From CAVVFX01 sp963747535 (GTDB taxonomy: Bacteria > Acidobacteriota > Terriglobia > Bryobacterales > Bryobacteraceae): a stretch of 64,000 bases of DNA. Location: contig CAVVFX010000017.1 of NCBI GenBank assembly GCA_963747535.1, forward strand, positions 1 through 64,000, in the 5' to 3' direction. The notes under the pieces are model-generated. The model was not told where the DNA came from. It was given only the letters and a program-made list of their open reading frames with translations, and made no database searches. The stretch's first letter is position 1; every line of letters begins with the position of its first letter. Positions 17,903-25,883 of this stretch are shown here, piece by piece. The position numbers and the translations under genes were made by a program.

Positions 17903-20755
17903 TCACTGTACTGTCGCTCCTTGAAACGGCCGGGACTCCCAAGGGCGAACCGGCGCACATTCTAGGAACGCTTGTTTCTTGGCATCGGTGTCGAGTTCCC
18001 GTATGCTCGTTGGATCGCCGTCCACGAACACTGAAAAGCTCGAACCGAGGGACTCCTCGCAAGTAGCTAGAAACTCCCGCCGGTCTTCACGACTGCGCAG
18101 AACTTTGCTCTTGCGGGTGCGAATTGCTGGATGCTGTGGCAGATTAGAGAACGTCACCATGCCATTTCGGATCTCGCCGGATCCTTCCTGCATGGCGAAC
18201 GGTTGTACTGAATCCACCCGCACGCCGTCGAGAATAATGTTTCCTTGCTCCGTCATCTGGAACAGGAAAATCCGCCGTTCCTGGACTTGTCCGCCGTCGA
18301 GTTGTATGCGCTCCACTCGGTACACATTCCCCGAGTCATCGAACACAATCTCTCCGTCCGGCAGTTCAGGAAGATGTAGCTGAATGGGGCGTCCTCCAGT
18401 CTCTTCGAGCAGCTTATCGAGGGCCTCCTGAGGGAATGCGTGAAAGACGATGGCACCGGTAGCCTTGCCTTCTTGCGCGCTTCGCGAACCTGTAGCAATC
18501 GAGTGCAAAGCCTGGCACCAGCCTCTTCGGTTTTCCCGTTTACCATTTCCCCAGTCTGCAAGGAAACGGTGGAAGTTTCGCATCTCTTCCCGGCATCGCT
18601 CTTCGTTATCCCGGAGAGCAGCATTTGCCCGGTAGAGTGCTTTCGAAGCCTTCTTGCGAACGTCAGCGTTCTTGTGGTCCCTGACGGCATCGAACTTCGC
18701 TTGTGCTTCGCCGACAGCGGCCTGGCACTTCTCAGTTCGTTTCCGAAGTTCACCCACGAGGGTACCGAATGTCTTATTGATCTTCCGGCATTCCTCGTAC
18801 ATATCCCGGTCGAAAGTCTCGCCCCGGATCATCCCGCCAAAATCACGCAGCGGAAAAACATCCTGGAAGAGAATACCGATCTCCTTGCGGACGTGGTTGT
18901 AAAGCTGCCCCACGATATCCGAGCTGCTCACCGCGACTTCCATCGGCATATCAGAAATACGTTTTGCCTCTTTCGTCGCCAGCCACTGTGCCTTTGGGAC
19001 CTCACCGCGAATCCGCTTGATCACTTCCTGATCCACCTGGACGTTATGCTTGAGGCTGTCCAGCGCGTTTTGCAACTGATCCACCAGTTCGTAGGCGTAG
19101 TCGGTCCGCCCCGATGCGATACAGTCGCTGATCAGGTTGGTGATCCTGCCGATCTGATTGCCACGAGCCTTCATGGCAACATCCGCCAGGTTCCACCAGG
19201 GAGATTTGATTTTGGTCTTTTTGTCCTTCTTCTTCTGATAGCCCTCGCGCATGTCAAAACGACTCTGCACAAAACGCGGGAACTCGGAGTCTTGAAGAAT
19301 GGCGACCAGGTCGAAATCGAAATCGCCGCCATTACGTTCCGCGGTCTTCGAATGGAGCGTGAAGGTGCCGGGAAGCCTCAGTTGGCGCCCGACAAGGTCG
19401 GGAATTTTCGCCGAATCCATCCTGCAGCCGATCCCGCGAAGGATCTTCTCCAGGAGGGTTGCCGTATCTTCGAACGAGAGCATCTGGACAGGCAAAAGGT
19501 CCTCCTTCATCCGGATGGGATAACGAATCACCAGTCCGCGCTTAGTTGAGAGCGAACTGATGCTCGAACCTTCCGGAATCCAGTCCGACCCCGCGAATAC
19601 CTGCCCATCGGCGACGAACAGGTAGCCATCGTCCGCCAGAGCAAATGCCGGCATCTGAAAGCCACCGCCAGTCGATACCTTGAACGCCCATTTCGCCAGC
19701 AACTGTTGCAACTTGCCGTTGATGAAGGGGTGTTTGACCAACATGCCGCTGCCGTCTGCTTTCAACACGGCTTCGACGATGCTGTGCTCGTAAGAAGTGA
19801 ACTGTTCGTCTTCGGAGTCCTCTACCTTTGGCTGTGCCGGAGACGACCCAATCGCTTCCAGAAGCTTTTGATAGTCGCCGGACAGGGCAGAGGAAACCAA
19901 GTCGCGGACCCCTTCAAGCGCCCGAGGGATGATCTCGGTCCTGAGAGAGTCGAGCGGAGCGTGTTCGGTCAGCGTGTAGCTCGATTTGAATTGCAGCTCG
20001 CGAGAGTAGTCCCGGATGCCCAAGACAATGGGAGACCGGAACCGCACCCCGTGGATTCCACTCGAGAGGCCCGCGATCCACTTTTGGCACTCATTGAGGA
20101 AACCCAACTCAAGCTTTGGTTTGACCGAGCTTTCAGGAAGAATGATGTCGGCCCTCAACAGATCAGCAACATCGTCTTGCATGACCTTGAAGGAGCCTTT
20201 CGCCTGGGTCCGGTCGAAAGCGAGTCGGAATTGGTAGAAGCGACAATCCGGCAAGTTGAGCTTGCGGAACAGCCTTTCCGAAATCCATCCGCGGCAGTCG
20301 TTGGTTCCCAAAGCGTGATCTTCTACCACTATCATGTTGACGTCCGGCTCCTGGATCACGACTTTGCAGTCGGAAACCAGAATGCCGAAGTACGTGATAG
20401 CAGCCTGCGGCCATTTCTGGAATCTTTCGGCGATCAGCTTCTCATGTTGAGCATCGACGGCATAAAACTTTCCGTCTTTAGCCGAGCCGCTGGCGCCGAC
20501 GAGACAATACTCCCGGCCCTCGTAACGCACGCGCATCAGGACCTGACTGATCCTTGCTTGCTCGTATGCGTCCAGAAGACCTCCCGGTACTTGCATCGAC
20601 AGGACACAGATCTCCGGGTGCATCGCGAACAGCAGCGTATTCTTCAACTGCCCCTCCGCGTCGATCCGGGGGAATCTCTTCGTCACGTTACCGTCCTCAT
20701 CGATTGCGATCTGTTTCACGCGCAGAATATCTGTCGCGCGGTTCATATTAGGCAT
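17903..20755 (-). CDS. RNA-dependent RNA polymerase / YonO-like two-barrel RNA polymerase homologue
   Basis: The product is 950 aa; the ATG at 20755 follows AAGGAG. Family-like blocks occur in the expected order. Residues 79-100 (EGREYCLVGASGSAKDGKF) recall the segment before the first barrel of cellular RdRPs. Residues 154-191 (CRGWISERLF, YQFRLAFDRTQAKGSFKV) and 202-210 (ADIILPESS) recall the first barrel with its Lys-Gly pair. Residues 406-426 (RGLVIRYPIRMKEDLLPVQM) recall the R-x-P-x-x-x-x-x-D strand of the second barrel. Residues 474-482 read RNGGDFDFD, aligning with the metal-binding D-x-D-G-D of RdRP, QDE-1 and YonO, but with Phe for Gly. The C-terminus has a charged helical region (~690-760). 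The assignment rests on motif reading alone. The gene sits inside the secretion operon between VirB9-like and membrane proteins. It probably makes RNA on an RNA or DNA template; the role is unknown. Confidence 0.68.
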   Translation of the reverse strand: MPNMNRATDILRVKQIAIDEDGNVTKRFPRIDAEGQLKNTLLFAMHPEICVLSMQVPGGLLDAYEQARISQVLMRVRYEGREYCLVGASGSAKDGKFYAVDAQHEKLIAERFQKWPQAAITYFGILVSDCKVVIQEPDVNMIVVEDHALGTNDCRGWISERLFRKLNLPDCRFYQFRLAFDRTQAKGSFKVMQDDVADLLRADIILPESSVKPKLELGFLNECQKWIAGLSSGIHGVRFRSPIVLGIRDYSRELQFKSSYTLTEHAPLDSLRTEIIPRALEGVRDLVSSALSGDYQKLLEAIGSSPAQPKVEDSEDEQFTSYEHSIVEAVLKADGSGMLVKHPFINGKLQQLLAKWAFKVSTGGGFQMPAFALADDGYLFVADGQVFAGSDWIPEGSSISSLSTKRGLVIRYPIRMKEDLLPVQMLSFEDTATLLEKILRGIGCRMDSAKIPDLVGRQLRLPGTFTLHSKTAERNGGDFDFDLVAILQDSEFPRFVQSRFDMREGYQKKKDKKTKIKSPWWNLADVAMKARGNQIGRITNLISDCIASGRTDYAYELVDQLQNALDSLKHNVQVDQEVIKRIRGEVPKAQWLATKEAKRISDMPMEVAVSSSDIVGQLYNHVRKEIGILFQDVFPLRDFGGMIRGETFDRDMYEECRKINKTFGTLVGELRKRTEKCQAAVGEAQAKFDAVRDHKNADVRKKASKALYRANAALRDNEERCREEMRNFHRFLADWGNGKRENRRGWCQALHSIATGSRSAQEGKATGAIVFHAFPQEALDKLLEETGGRPIQLHLPELPDGEIVFDDSGNVYRVERIQLDGGQVQERRIFLFQMTEQGNIILDGVRVDSVQPFAMQEGSGEIRNGMVTFSNLPQHPAIRTRKSKVLRSREDRREFLATCEESLGSSFSVFVDGDPTSIRELDTDAKKQAFLECAPVRPWESRPFQGATVQ

Positions 20756-20955
20756 CTCAAGTTCTCCTTTTATCTGATCTGTTTGGTTATGACAGAGCAG
20801 AAAAAGGAAGCGTGCTCCCCGTCTGCCCTGCCGAAAACTGTCGAAGTTCCCGGCCTGGCTCAGAGAGCCCGACCACCTGCTGATGCGATTCAGTTGTCTA
20901 CGTGGGGAGAGTCGGACGTTAAAAACGACCTGACTTCGCCAGAATCATCACGACG

Positions 20956-21183
20956 CTAAGCGGCATGAACCGTCGAACTGCCTCCCCGGTACTCTCGAAC
21001 CGAAGGCTTTCCTCGCCGTAACGAGGACAGCTTCCGGATGCATTCAAAAATCGCTGATAGGTTCTGCAGCATCCACAGCAGAGCCGCTCCAGCGACTATC
21101 TTTAAGACCGTGATCCGATCGACGACCGCTCCAAGCAAGAGCGCGACGATCAATACCACGACGATCTGGTTCCTTTCCGACAT
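20956..21183 (-). CDS. small membrane protein (75 aa)
   Basis: Two hydrophobic segments (IVVVLIVALLLGAVVDRI, VAGAALLWMLQNLSAIF) and a basic C-terminus. The ATG at 21183 follows aaaaggaga. No family recognised. The 200 bases between this stop and the polymerase-like gene contain no credible gene, only a short ggctc/gagcc stem. Confidence 0.5.
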   Translation of the reverse strand: MSERNQIVVVLIVALLLGAVVDRITVLKIVAGAALLWMLQNLSAIFECIRKLSSLRRGKPSVREYRGGSSTVHAA

Positions 21184-21286
21184 CCGCTTCTCCTTTTTGA
21201 CCGCAAGTGAAGTTGCGCTGTCCCTTACTGAACAGCAGAGTCCCAGAAAAGTCTGGGTGCTTCAAGGAAACCGAAGTTTCCGTTGT

Positions 21287-21688
21287 TTAAGAAGCCGGAT
21301 TATTCCTCTTCAGTCCATCCTTTCGTAAGATTGGTTCCCCGGACGGACCGACATCCGCTCGGGTTTGAAACTCAGATACTCTGTAGAAGTTCAGCCTTTC
21401 ACGAAATGCATCAATGATGGCCTCCGCTTCTGAGGCACACTCGCGGCCGAGCGCCGGAACGCCACCGTTGTGACTTCCGCTTGCCAAGAAGAAGCGCTCT
21501 TCTCCGCTTGTCTTTGAATTGTCTTGACGATCACGCCGGCGCCGTGACGCCGTGTTTCTCGGCAACGTCGCTTTGGTGTCCGCGACTGTGCGCGGACCCT
21601 TCCCGTCATTGGCAGGCGACTGACTGGCTTTTGAATCGACAATCGGTTCTGCCCCGTTGGCTGGCATGGTTTGTTCAACTCCTTTCAT
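21287..21688 (-). CDS. hypothetical hydrophilic protein (133 aa)
   Basis: Low complexity and charged (RNTASRRRRDRQDNSKTSGE), probably disordered except for a helix near AIIDAFRERLNFYRVSEF. The ATG at 21688 overlaps the upstream stop by four bases and has GGAG before it, so it is translationally coupled. No function recognised. Confidence 0.5.
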   Translation of the reverse strand: MKGVEQTMPANGAEPIVDSKASQSPANDGKGPRTVADTKATLPRNTASRRRRDRQDNSKTSGEERFFLASGSHNGGVPALGRECASEAEAIIDAFRERLNFYRVSEFQTRADVGPSGEPILRKDGLKRNNPAS

Positions 21689-22221
21689 TTGAGATCTCCA
21701 TCGTTGGCGGCTGATGGCATTACGGCTTGAGCTCGGCTGTCTGATTCATGATTCAGCATTCCTGGGCTGCTTCTCTCGGCCTGATTCGGCTCCTTGCGCC
21801 GTTTGAGAAACTCCACAATCCGCGGTTTCAGCAGAATGCCTGCCGCGAACATGATGAGGGGTAAGATATCCACCGTGCCTGCTGCCCAGCCCGCTTTTCG
21901 CGACAGACCCGCAGCGCTGGTCTGAACTGCGATTACTGCGACGATCATTAGCACGTCATATCTGTCAAACCACCTCGTCTTGGCGCCCGGTAACTTCTCG
22001 GGGCAGGCCCTGCTCAGCGCCAGCCTGCGAATGCGTGCCCGGGCCATCAGGGCACATCCAATGAAGAACAGTCCCAAAACGATTTCGAACAGGAGAGTAC
22101 CGAATCGCGGAATCACTAGAATCAACGCCGCGCTGACGAAAGTGCTGCAGCCTGCGCTCATCAGCACGTCCGCGCGATCATAGCTCGAAGGGAACAGTGA
22201 ACGCATACTCGTCTCTTTCAT
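21685..22221 (-). CDS. multi-span membrane protein (178 aa)
   Basis: Four hydrophobic segments are visible (FVSAALILVIPRFGTLLFEI, VLGLFFIGCALMA, YDVLMIVAVIAVQTSAAGL, DILPLIMFAAGILLKP), then a polar tail. Its start overlaps the upstream gene's stop by four bases. It has the same 'YDVLMI...ILP' style as the next small membrane protein (DWLMIVAS... EWVLPFLLMAAG), so they may be distant relatives. No family recognised. Confidence 0.55.
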   Translation of the reverse strand: MKETSMRSLFPSSYDRADVLMSAGCSTFVSAALILVIPRFGTLLFEIVLGLFFIGCALMARARIRRLALSRACPEKLPGAKTRWFDRYDVLMIVAVIAVQTSAAGLSRKAGWAAGTVDILPLIMFAAGILLKPRIVEFLKRRKEPNQAERSSPGMLNHESDSRAQAVMPSAANDGDLK

Positions 22222-22469
22222 TCGCTGGGGTTCTTAGCCCTTGCCCGCCGACCTTCGATCAGTTCCGACACGACGGCGCGGGCTTTGTAACCGGCCGCCA
22301 TCAGCAGGAACGGTAGAACCCATTCGAGGAACCCATCGGGAAGATCGAGAAAATGGTGTTGCTTGGCGACTGTTCCAAGTAGAACGGACGCCACGATCAT
22401 CAGCCAGTCCAATTGGTCGAGGCCTCCAAGTGTGGGCGGACCCGTTCGAGCCGCTTTCCGATCAATCAT
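22218..22469 (-). CDS. small membrane protein (83 aa)
   Basis: A good ribosome binding site (ggaggagatacacgca) precedes the ATG at 22469. The product has two membrane segments (LMIVASVLLGTVA, WVLPFLLMAAGYKARAVV) and a basic end. A frameshift in the upstream virB8-like gene makes the two appear fused in one long frame; the internal ribosome binding site shows they are separate genes. Confidence 0.65.
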   Translation of the reverse strand: MIDRKAARTGPPTLGGLDQLDWLMIVASVLLGTVAKQHHFLDLPDGFLEWVLPFLLMAAGYKARAVVSELIEGRRARAKNPSE

Positions 22470-22502
22470 TGCGTGTATCTCCTCCCGATCCTCGTTCCTT
22501 GC

Positions 22503-23261
22503 GCTACTGTTTCCTACCTGTCGCCTCTCGCGATAGCTCGTCCGGTTGTGAGAGGCCGGTGTTCTTGTCACCCACCATCTGCTGCTCCCAGTAATCCGTA
22601 CCAACAGCCCGCTCGGGTTGTACTCCGTTCGCCTGTCGATCGCTAATCGAACGCTGTAACGGCCCACGATCTGGTCCGTCGTCTCCTGCTTGTTCTTCAA
22701 TCGGTGAATCTCTTTCACCGCGAACGCAGTAAACGTCAGCGGTGAACCTTGGACCATCGTGATCGTACGAATAGTGAAATTCGTGACGATATGGTCGTCT
22801 TGAATCTTATTGATCGTATCGTCATCCCGCAAACGGCTAAGAACGAGCGCTTTGAAATTCCCCGTCATCATGTTCAGTGCATCCGCCATCTGGCGCTCGA
22901 CGGTGGCAGGTGTGTAGTTCAAGTAGCGGTCGAGGAATCGCCGAACGACGGCTTTGGCCTCCACCTCTGTGGGCGCAGCCTCTGCAGTTGTCGACGCGAC
23001 GAAGTTCAATCCGCGGGAATGGCCGGGGACCGGAGTGCCGGCGACGATCGTCGCGTCGCCCTGACTATCCACTCGGATCACGGTAGGGGGCTGCAAGCGG
23101 ACATACACCGCGAATGCGAAAGAGCTTAGGGCGATAACTGCAAATACCATGGCAAGCACCATTGAGCGATTGGCGTAGGCCCGCAGCATTCCGTCGTGTT
23201 CGTAGTACCGCGTATATCGGATTTTCTCCGGCATATTCTGCCGTTCGGTGTCAAGCGTCAT
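22503..23261 (-). pseudogene. VirB8/TrbF-like channel protein with one frameshift
   Basis: The ATG at 23261 follows GGAGGAG. A short cytoplasmic N-terminus (RYTRYYEHDGMLRAYANRS) precedes one membrane span (MVFAVIALSSFAFAVYV). A periplasmic NTF2-like domain follows (VVRRFLDRYLNYTPATVE, VGRYSVRLAIDRRTEYNP). This is VirB8/TrbF architecture. Near 22594-22599 the frame breaks after GLLVR. The adjacent frame restores DYWEQQMVG and reaches a stop at 22503. A single missing G explains it. VirB8 is essential in known systems, so a real mutation would disable transfer; a consensus error is equally possible. Confidence 0.75.
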
Positions 23262-23290
23262 CTTCTCCTCCGGTCGTCAAGTCCTAGTCA

Positions 23291-24184
23291 CTACTTGCCG
23301 CCACCTCCACCACCACTGCCACTACTAGCGCCCTTGAACAACGACCCGACACTTCTGGCCGCAAACACCGACGTGCTAATTACCAAGATCATGCTTTGTC
23401 CGACGTCTCCCTCAACGACTCGCTTTGCGAGAAAGGGGATGAGCGCGATACAGAGCGACAGAAGGATGCTGGCCAGACCAAGGAGCAGAGATCCCGTGAC
23501 GCCGTTGAACGCCCCTATGAAATTTCCGCTATTGAGTACGTTGTTCACCGAGTTCATATTGATCGCTGCCATCAATGCTCCGAAGATCGAGTACAACAAC
23601 CCCCAGGCATTGAAAATCATCAGATTAACGAGATACTTCTTTGCCATAACGCCAAAACCGAATGCGGGATACAGTGCCAGCACGAATGGTCCGACGACGT
23701 ACAGGATCGAGCCGTACAGCGTATACAAGAGAGAGAACAGCGCGTAGGTAATAGGGAAAAGGAGGTATCCGGCCAGAAGCAGGAGTGATTCGAGTACGCC
23801 CGAAAATGCCCCCGTAATCAGACCCCACAGTGCCTGAATGCCGTTGTTGTTATTCCAGTAGTTCGACAAATCGGCCATCCATCGACCAAAGACGTCACCA
23901 CCGCCTGCGGTGCTGGCGTTGATGAAGTTGGCCACGTTGTTGAACATGCCGTTGACATCCCGGAATGCCCTGCCGTAGTTGACCATAACGAGGCCCACCG
24001 CAAAAAAGCGGACCGCTGTCGCCCCCAGGAAATGCGTGTCTCCTCCGCGCGCCCAAGCCTCGTAGACGCCGAACAGCAGACTAGCCAAAAGAATGTATTG
24101 CGCAACCTGAACGGCACCGGCAGTTGCGCCGCCCGAGTCTATTCCGCTCATCGCGGTATTGAAAAGTTGCTGAAAGTAGAACAT
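23291..24184 (-). CDS. VirB6/TrbL-like polytopic membrane protein
   Basis: I take the ATG at 24184 (MFYFQQLFNTAM), two bases after the upstream stop. Six or more hydrophobic segments follow a periplasmic loop, and the C-terminus is a glycine/serine-rich tail. The central tract (ALFSLLYTLYGSILYVVGPF) and the conserved GLLYSIFGALMAA are typical of VirB6/TrbL. These form part of the inner-membrane channel. The position between VirB8 and the VirB5-like pair supports the call. Confidence 0.8.
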   Translation of the reverse strand: MFYFQQLFNTAMSGIDSGGATAGAVQVAQYILLASLLFGVYEAWARGGDTHFLGATAVRFFAVGLVMVNYGRAFRDVNGMFNNVANFINASTAGGGDVFGRWMADLSNYWNNNNGIQALWGLITGAFSGVLESLLLLAGYLLFPITYALFSLLYTLYGSILYVVGPFVLALYPAFGFGVMAKKYLVNLMIFNAWGLLYSIFGALMAAINMNSVNNVLNSGNFIGAFNGVTGSLLLGLASILLSLCIALIPFLAKRVVEGDVGQSMILVISTSVFAARSVGSLFKGASSGSGGGGGGK

Positions 24185-24186
24185 TG

Positions 24187-25029
24187 CTATTTGTGTTGCA
24201 GCGTTGTCGTTATGTTTTGTTGGGTCGTGACAGCCCATGCGCTCCCGAGCTTCAGATGGGCGCCATTATTCGCAAGATCGATGGCTCGAACCCTCATGAG
24301 ATCCGCCAGTGCCGATTGGGTATATGCATGTGCTCTTACTAGCCAGGCGTCCGCCTCGGCCTCGATAATCGGAGCACTGCCGGGGGTAGCGCTCTGAACG
24401 TTGGTGTTGATCTGGTCTGCTGCGGCGAGCTCCTGATCAGCGATCGCATCGATGGCGATCGCACGCGCCATGGCATCTTGCGCGACGGCGTCAGTCATAT
24501 CGATGATGTCGCGCACGGGGGGCGGGGCGTTTTGAAGGGTGGGTACTGTGCCATAAACAGCAGCATAACTGCCCCCCGTATTCGAAATTTGGCCGGGGTT
24601 TCGCGAGAGTAGAATACTCTCAAGCTGCCTCGGGTTCTGCAGCGTAGCGGTGGCAATCGGGATTTGGAAGATGCCGCGAATCTGCGTGTAGAAGCCTTGG
24701 ATTAGTCCAGCCATGCCAAGGGCCCGCGTGATCGCTTGCTTCGGCCAAATCACCGTTTGTTCAAAGTTGCTGATATCCGAAAGAACCGTGTTCATTGCCC
24801 GCAGACCGCCGCCAATGACGCTGCCCAACGTGCTGTTGATGGTTCCCAGACCAGTTGCCAGGATTGCGCAACACGGACTCGGAAGTTGTCCCTGGACGTT
24901 CCTCGGAGAAATGACGGCAAGCAATAATAAGACAATAGCCGCCAAGACAGCATGCCGGCGGACCCACTGGCCCGCACCTATGCACACCTCCTTAGCTTTG
25001 TTTATCAAAACGGTGATGTAATCTCGCAT
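24187..25029 (-). CDS. VirB5/TrbJ-like protein (first of a tandem pair)
   Basis: The product is 280 aa. A membrane or signal segment (AVLAAIVLLLLAVISP) is followed by a periplasmic helical protein. It shares with its neighbour the blocks DISNFEQTVIWP, LQNPRQLES and a C-terminal NITTTLQHK ending (neighbour: NMTNVLQHQ). This pattern suits the VirB5/TrbJ family, minor pilus-tip or adhesin components. The pair look like a tandem duplication that has since diverged. Confidence 0.65.
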   Translation of the reverse strand: MRDYITVLINKAKEVCIGAGQWVRRHAVLAAIVLLLLAVISPRNVQGQLPSPCCAILATGLGTINSTLGSVIGGGLRAMNTVLSDISNFEQTVIWPKQAITRALGMAGLIQGFYTQIRGIFQIPIATATLQNPRQLESILLSRNPGQISNTGGSYAAVYGTVPTLQNAPPPVRDIIDMTDAVAQDAMARAIAIDAIADQELAAADQINTNVQSATPGSAPIIEAEADAWLVRAHAYTQSALADLMRVRAIDLANNGAHLKLGSAWAVTTQQNITTTLQHK

Positions 25030-25043
25030 TCGATTTCCCTCCC

Positions 25044-25874
25044 TTACTGATGCTGGAGAACGTTGGTCATGTTATTTTGCAATTGGCTGGCGAACGTGGC
25101 GGCCCGCTTTCGCAGTGCGTTGTCATGCGCAACCCGTCCAGCCTCCTGACGCAACATGGCAGCGATCATCTTTTGCATGACGGCCTGGCTCTTGACCTCC
25201 GCGGAGACGGCTGCCGCTGTGATCAGCGAAGACGAACCAGGCGCAGATACGTTGATGCTTGAATTTCCCACTAGGCTCTCGATCTGGTCGGCCGCCTGCA
25301 TTTCCAGGTCCTGTGCCTGGTCGGCAACCTTCAAGATCATGAGGTTGTCCTTAGCCAAGGCATCGTCCATGTCGGTCATGTCTCGGTCGCGCGGCGCGAT
25401 CGCGCCAGCCTGCGGCACGGGCCGGAATGTGTTCACATAAGCTTGCGGAACGGTATTGAGATCTCCGGTGGCACGGTTGCGGATGACGCTCTCAAGAGCG
25501 GCCGGATTCGGCAACGTGGCTGTGTGAGGGTTTATCGCCATGATCGACTGAATCGCCCCCCGAAATCGCGCAATGATCGACTGGGCTTGAATCTTCGCCA
25601 AATTGATCGCGCTAAGAGGCCAGATTGTCTGCTCGTAGAACTTTTGGATATCCGAAATCACCCCGTTTATAGCACTCAACCAGTTACCGATCGTCTGGTT
25701 TATTGTGGTCAGCACTGCGTGAATTATGCAGGGCAGACATATCCCGCCTTGCGCCGGTGGCGGTGTCACTCCGAGGATTGCGATACAACCGATGAGCAAG
25801 ATGGCTATCGTCCGGCGCCAACTGTCCGTACTGAGCAGCATCAGGCCACCAAATAGTGCTGTGAAGAACCACAT
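25044..25874 (-). CDS. VirB5/TrbJ-like protein (second of a tandem pair)
   Basis: The product is 276 aa. A hydrophobic leader (AILLIGCIAILGVTPPPAQG) is followed by a helical region with DIQKFYEQTIWPLSAINLAK, LPNPAALESVIRN and the terminal NMTNVLQHQ. It is a diverged paralogue of the gene immediately downstream. Two such proteins could build a heteromeric pilus tip or give alternative specificity. Confidence 0.65.
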   Translation of the reverse strand: MWFFTALFGGLMLLSTDSWRRTIAILLIGCIAILGVTPPPAQGGICLPCIIHAVLTTINQTIGNWLSAINGVISDIQKFYEQTIWPLSAINLAKIQAQSIIARFRGAIQSIMAINPHTATLPNPAALESVIRNRATGDLNTVPQAYVNTFRPVPQAGAIAPRDRDMTDMDDALAKDNLMILKVADQAQDLEMQAADQIESLVGNSSINVSAPGSSSLITAAAVSAEVKSQAVMQKMIAAMLRQEAGRVAHDNALRKRAATFASQLQNNMTNVLQHQ

Positions 25875-25883
25875 AAGAATCTC

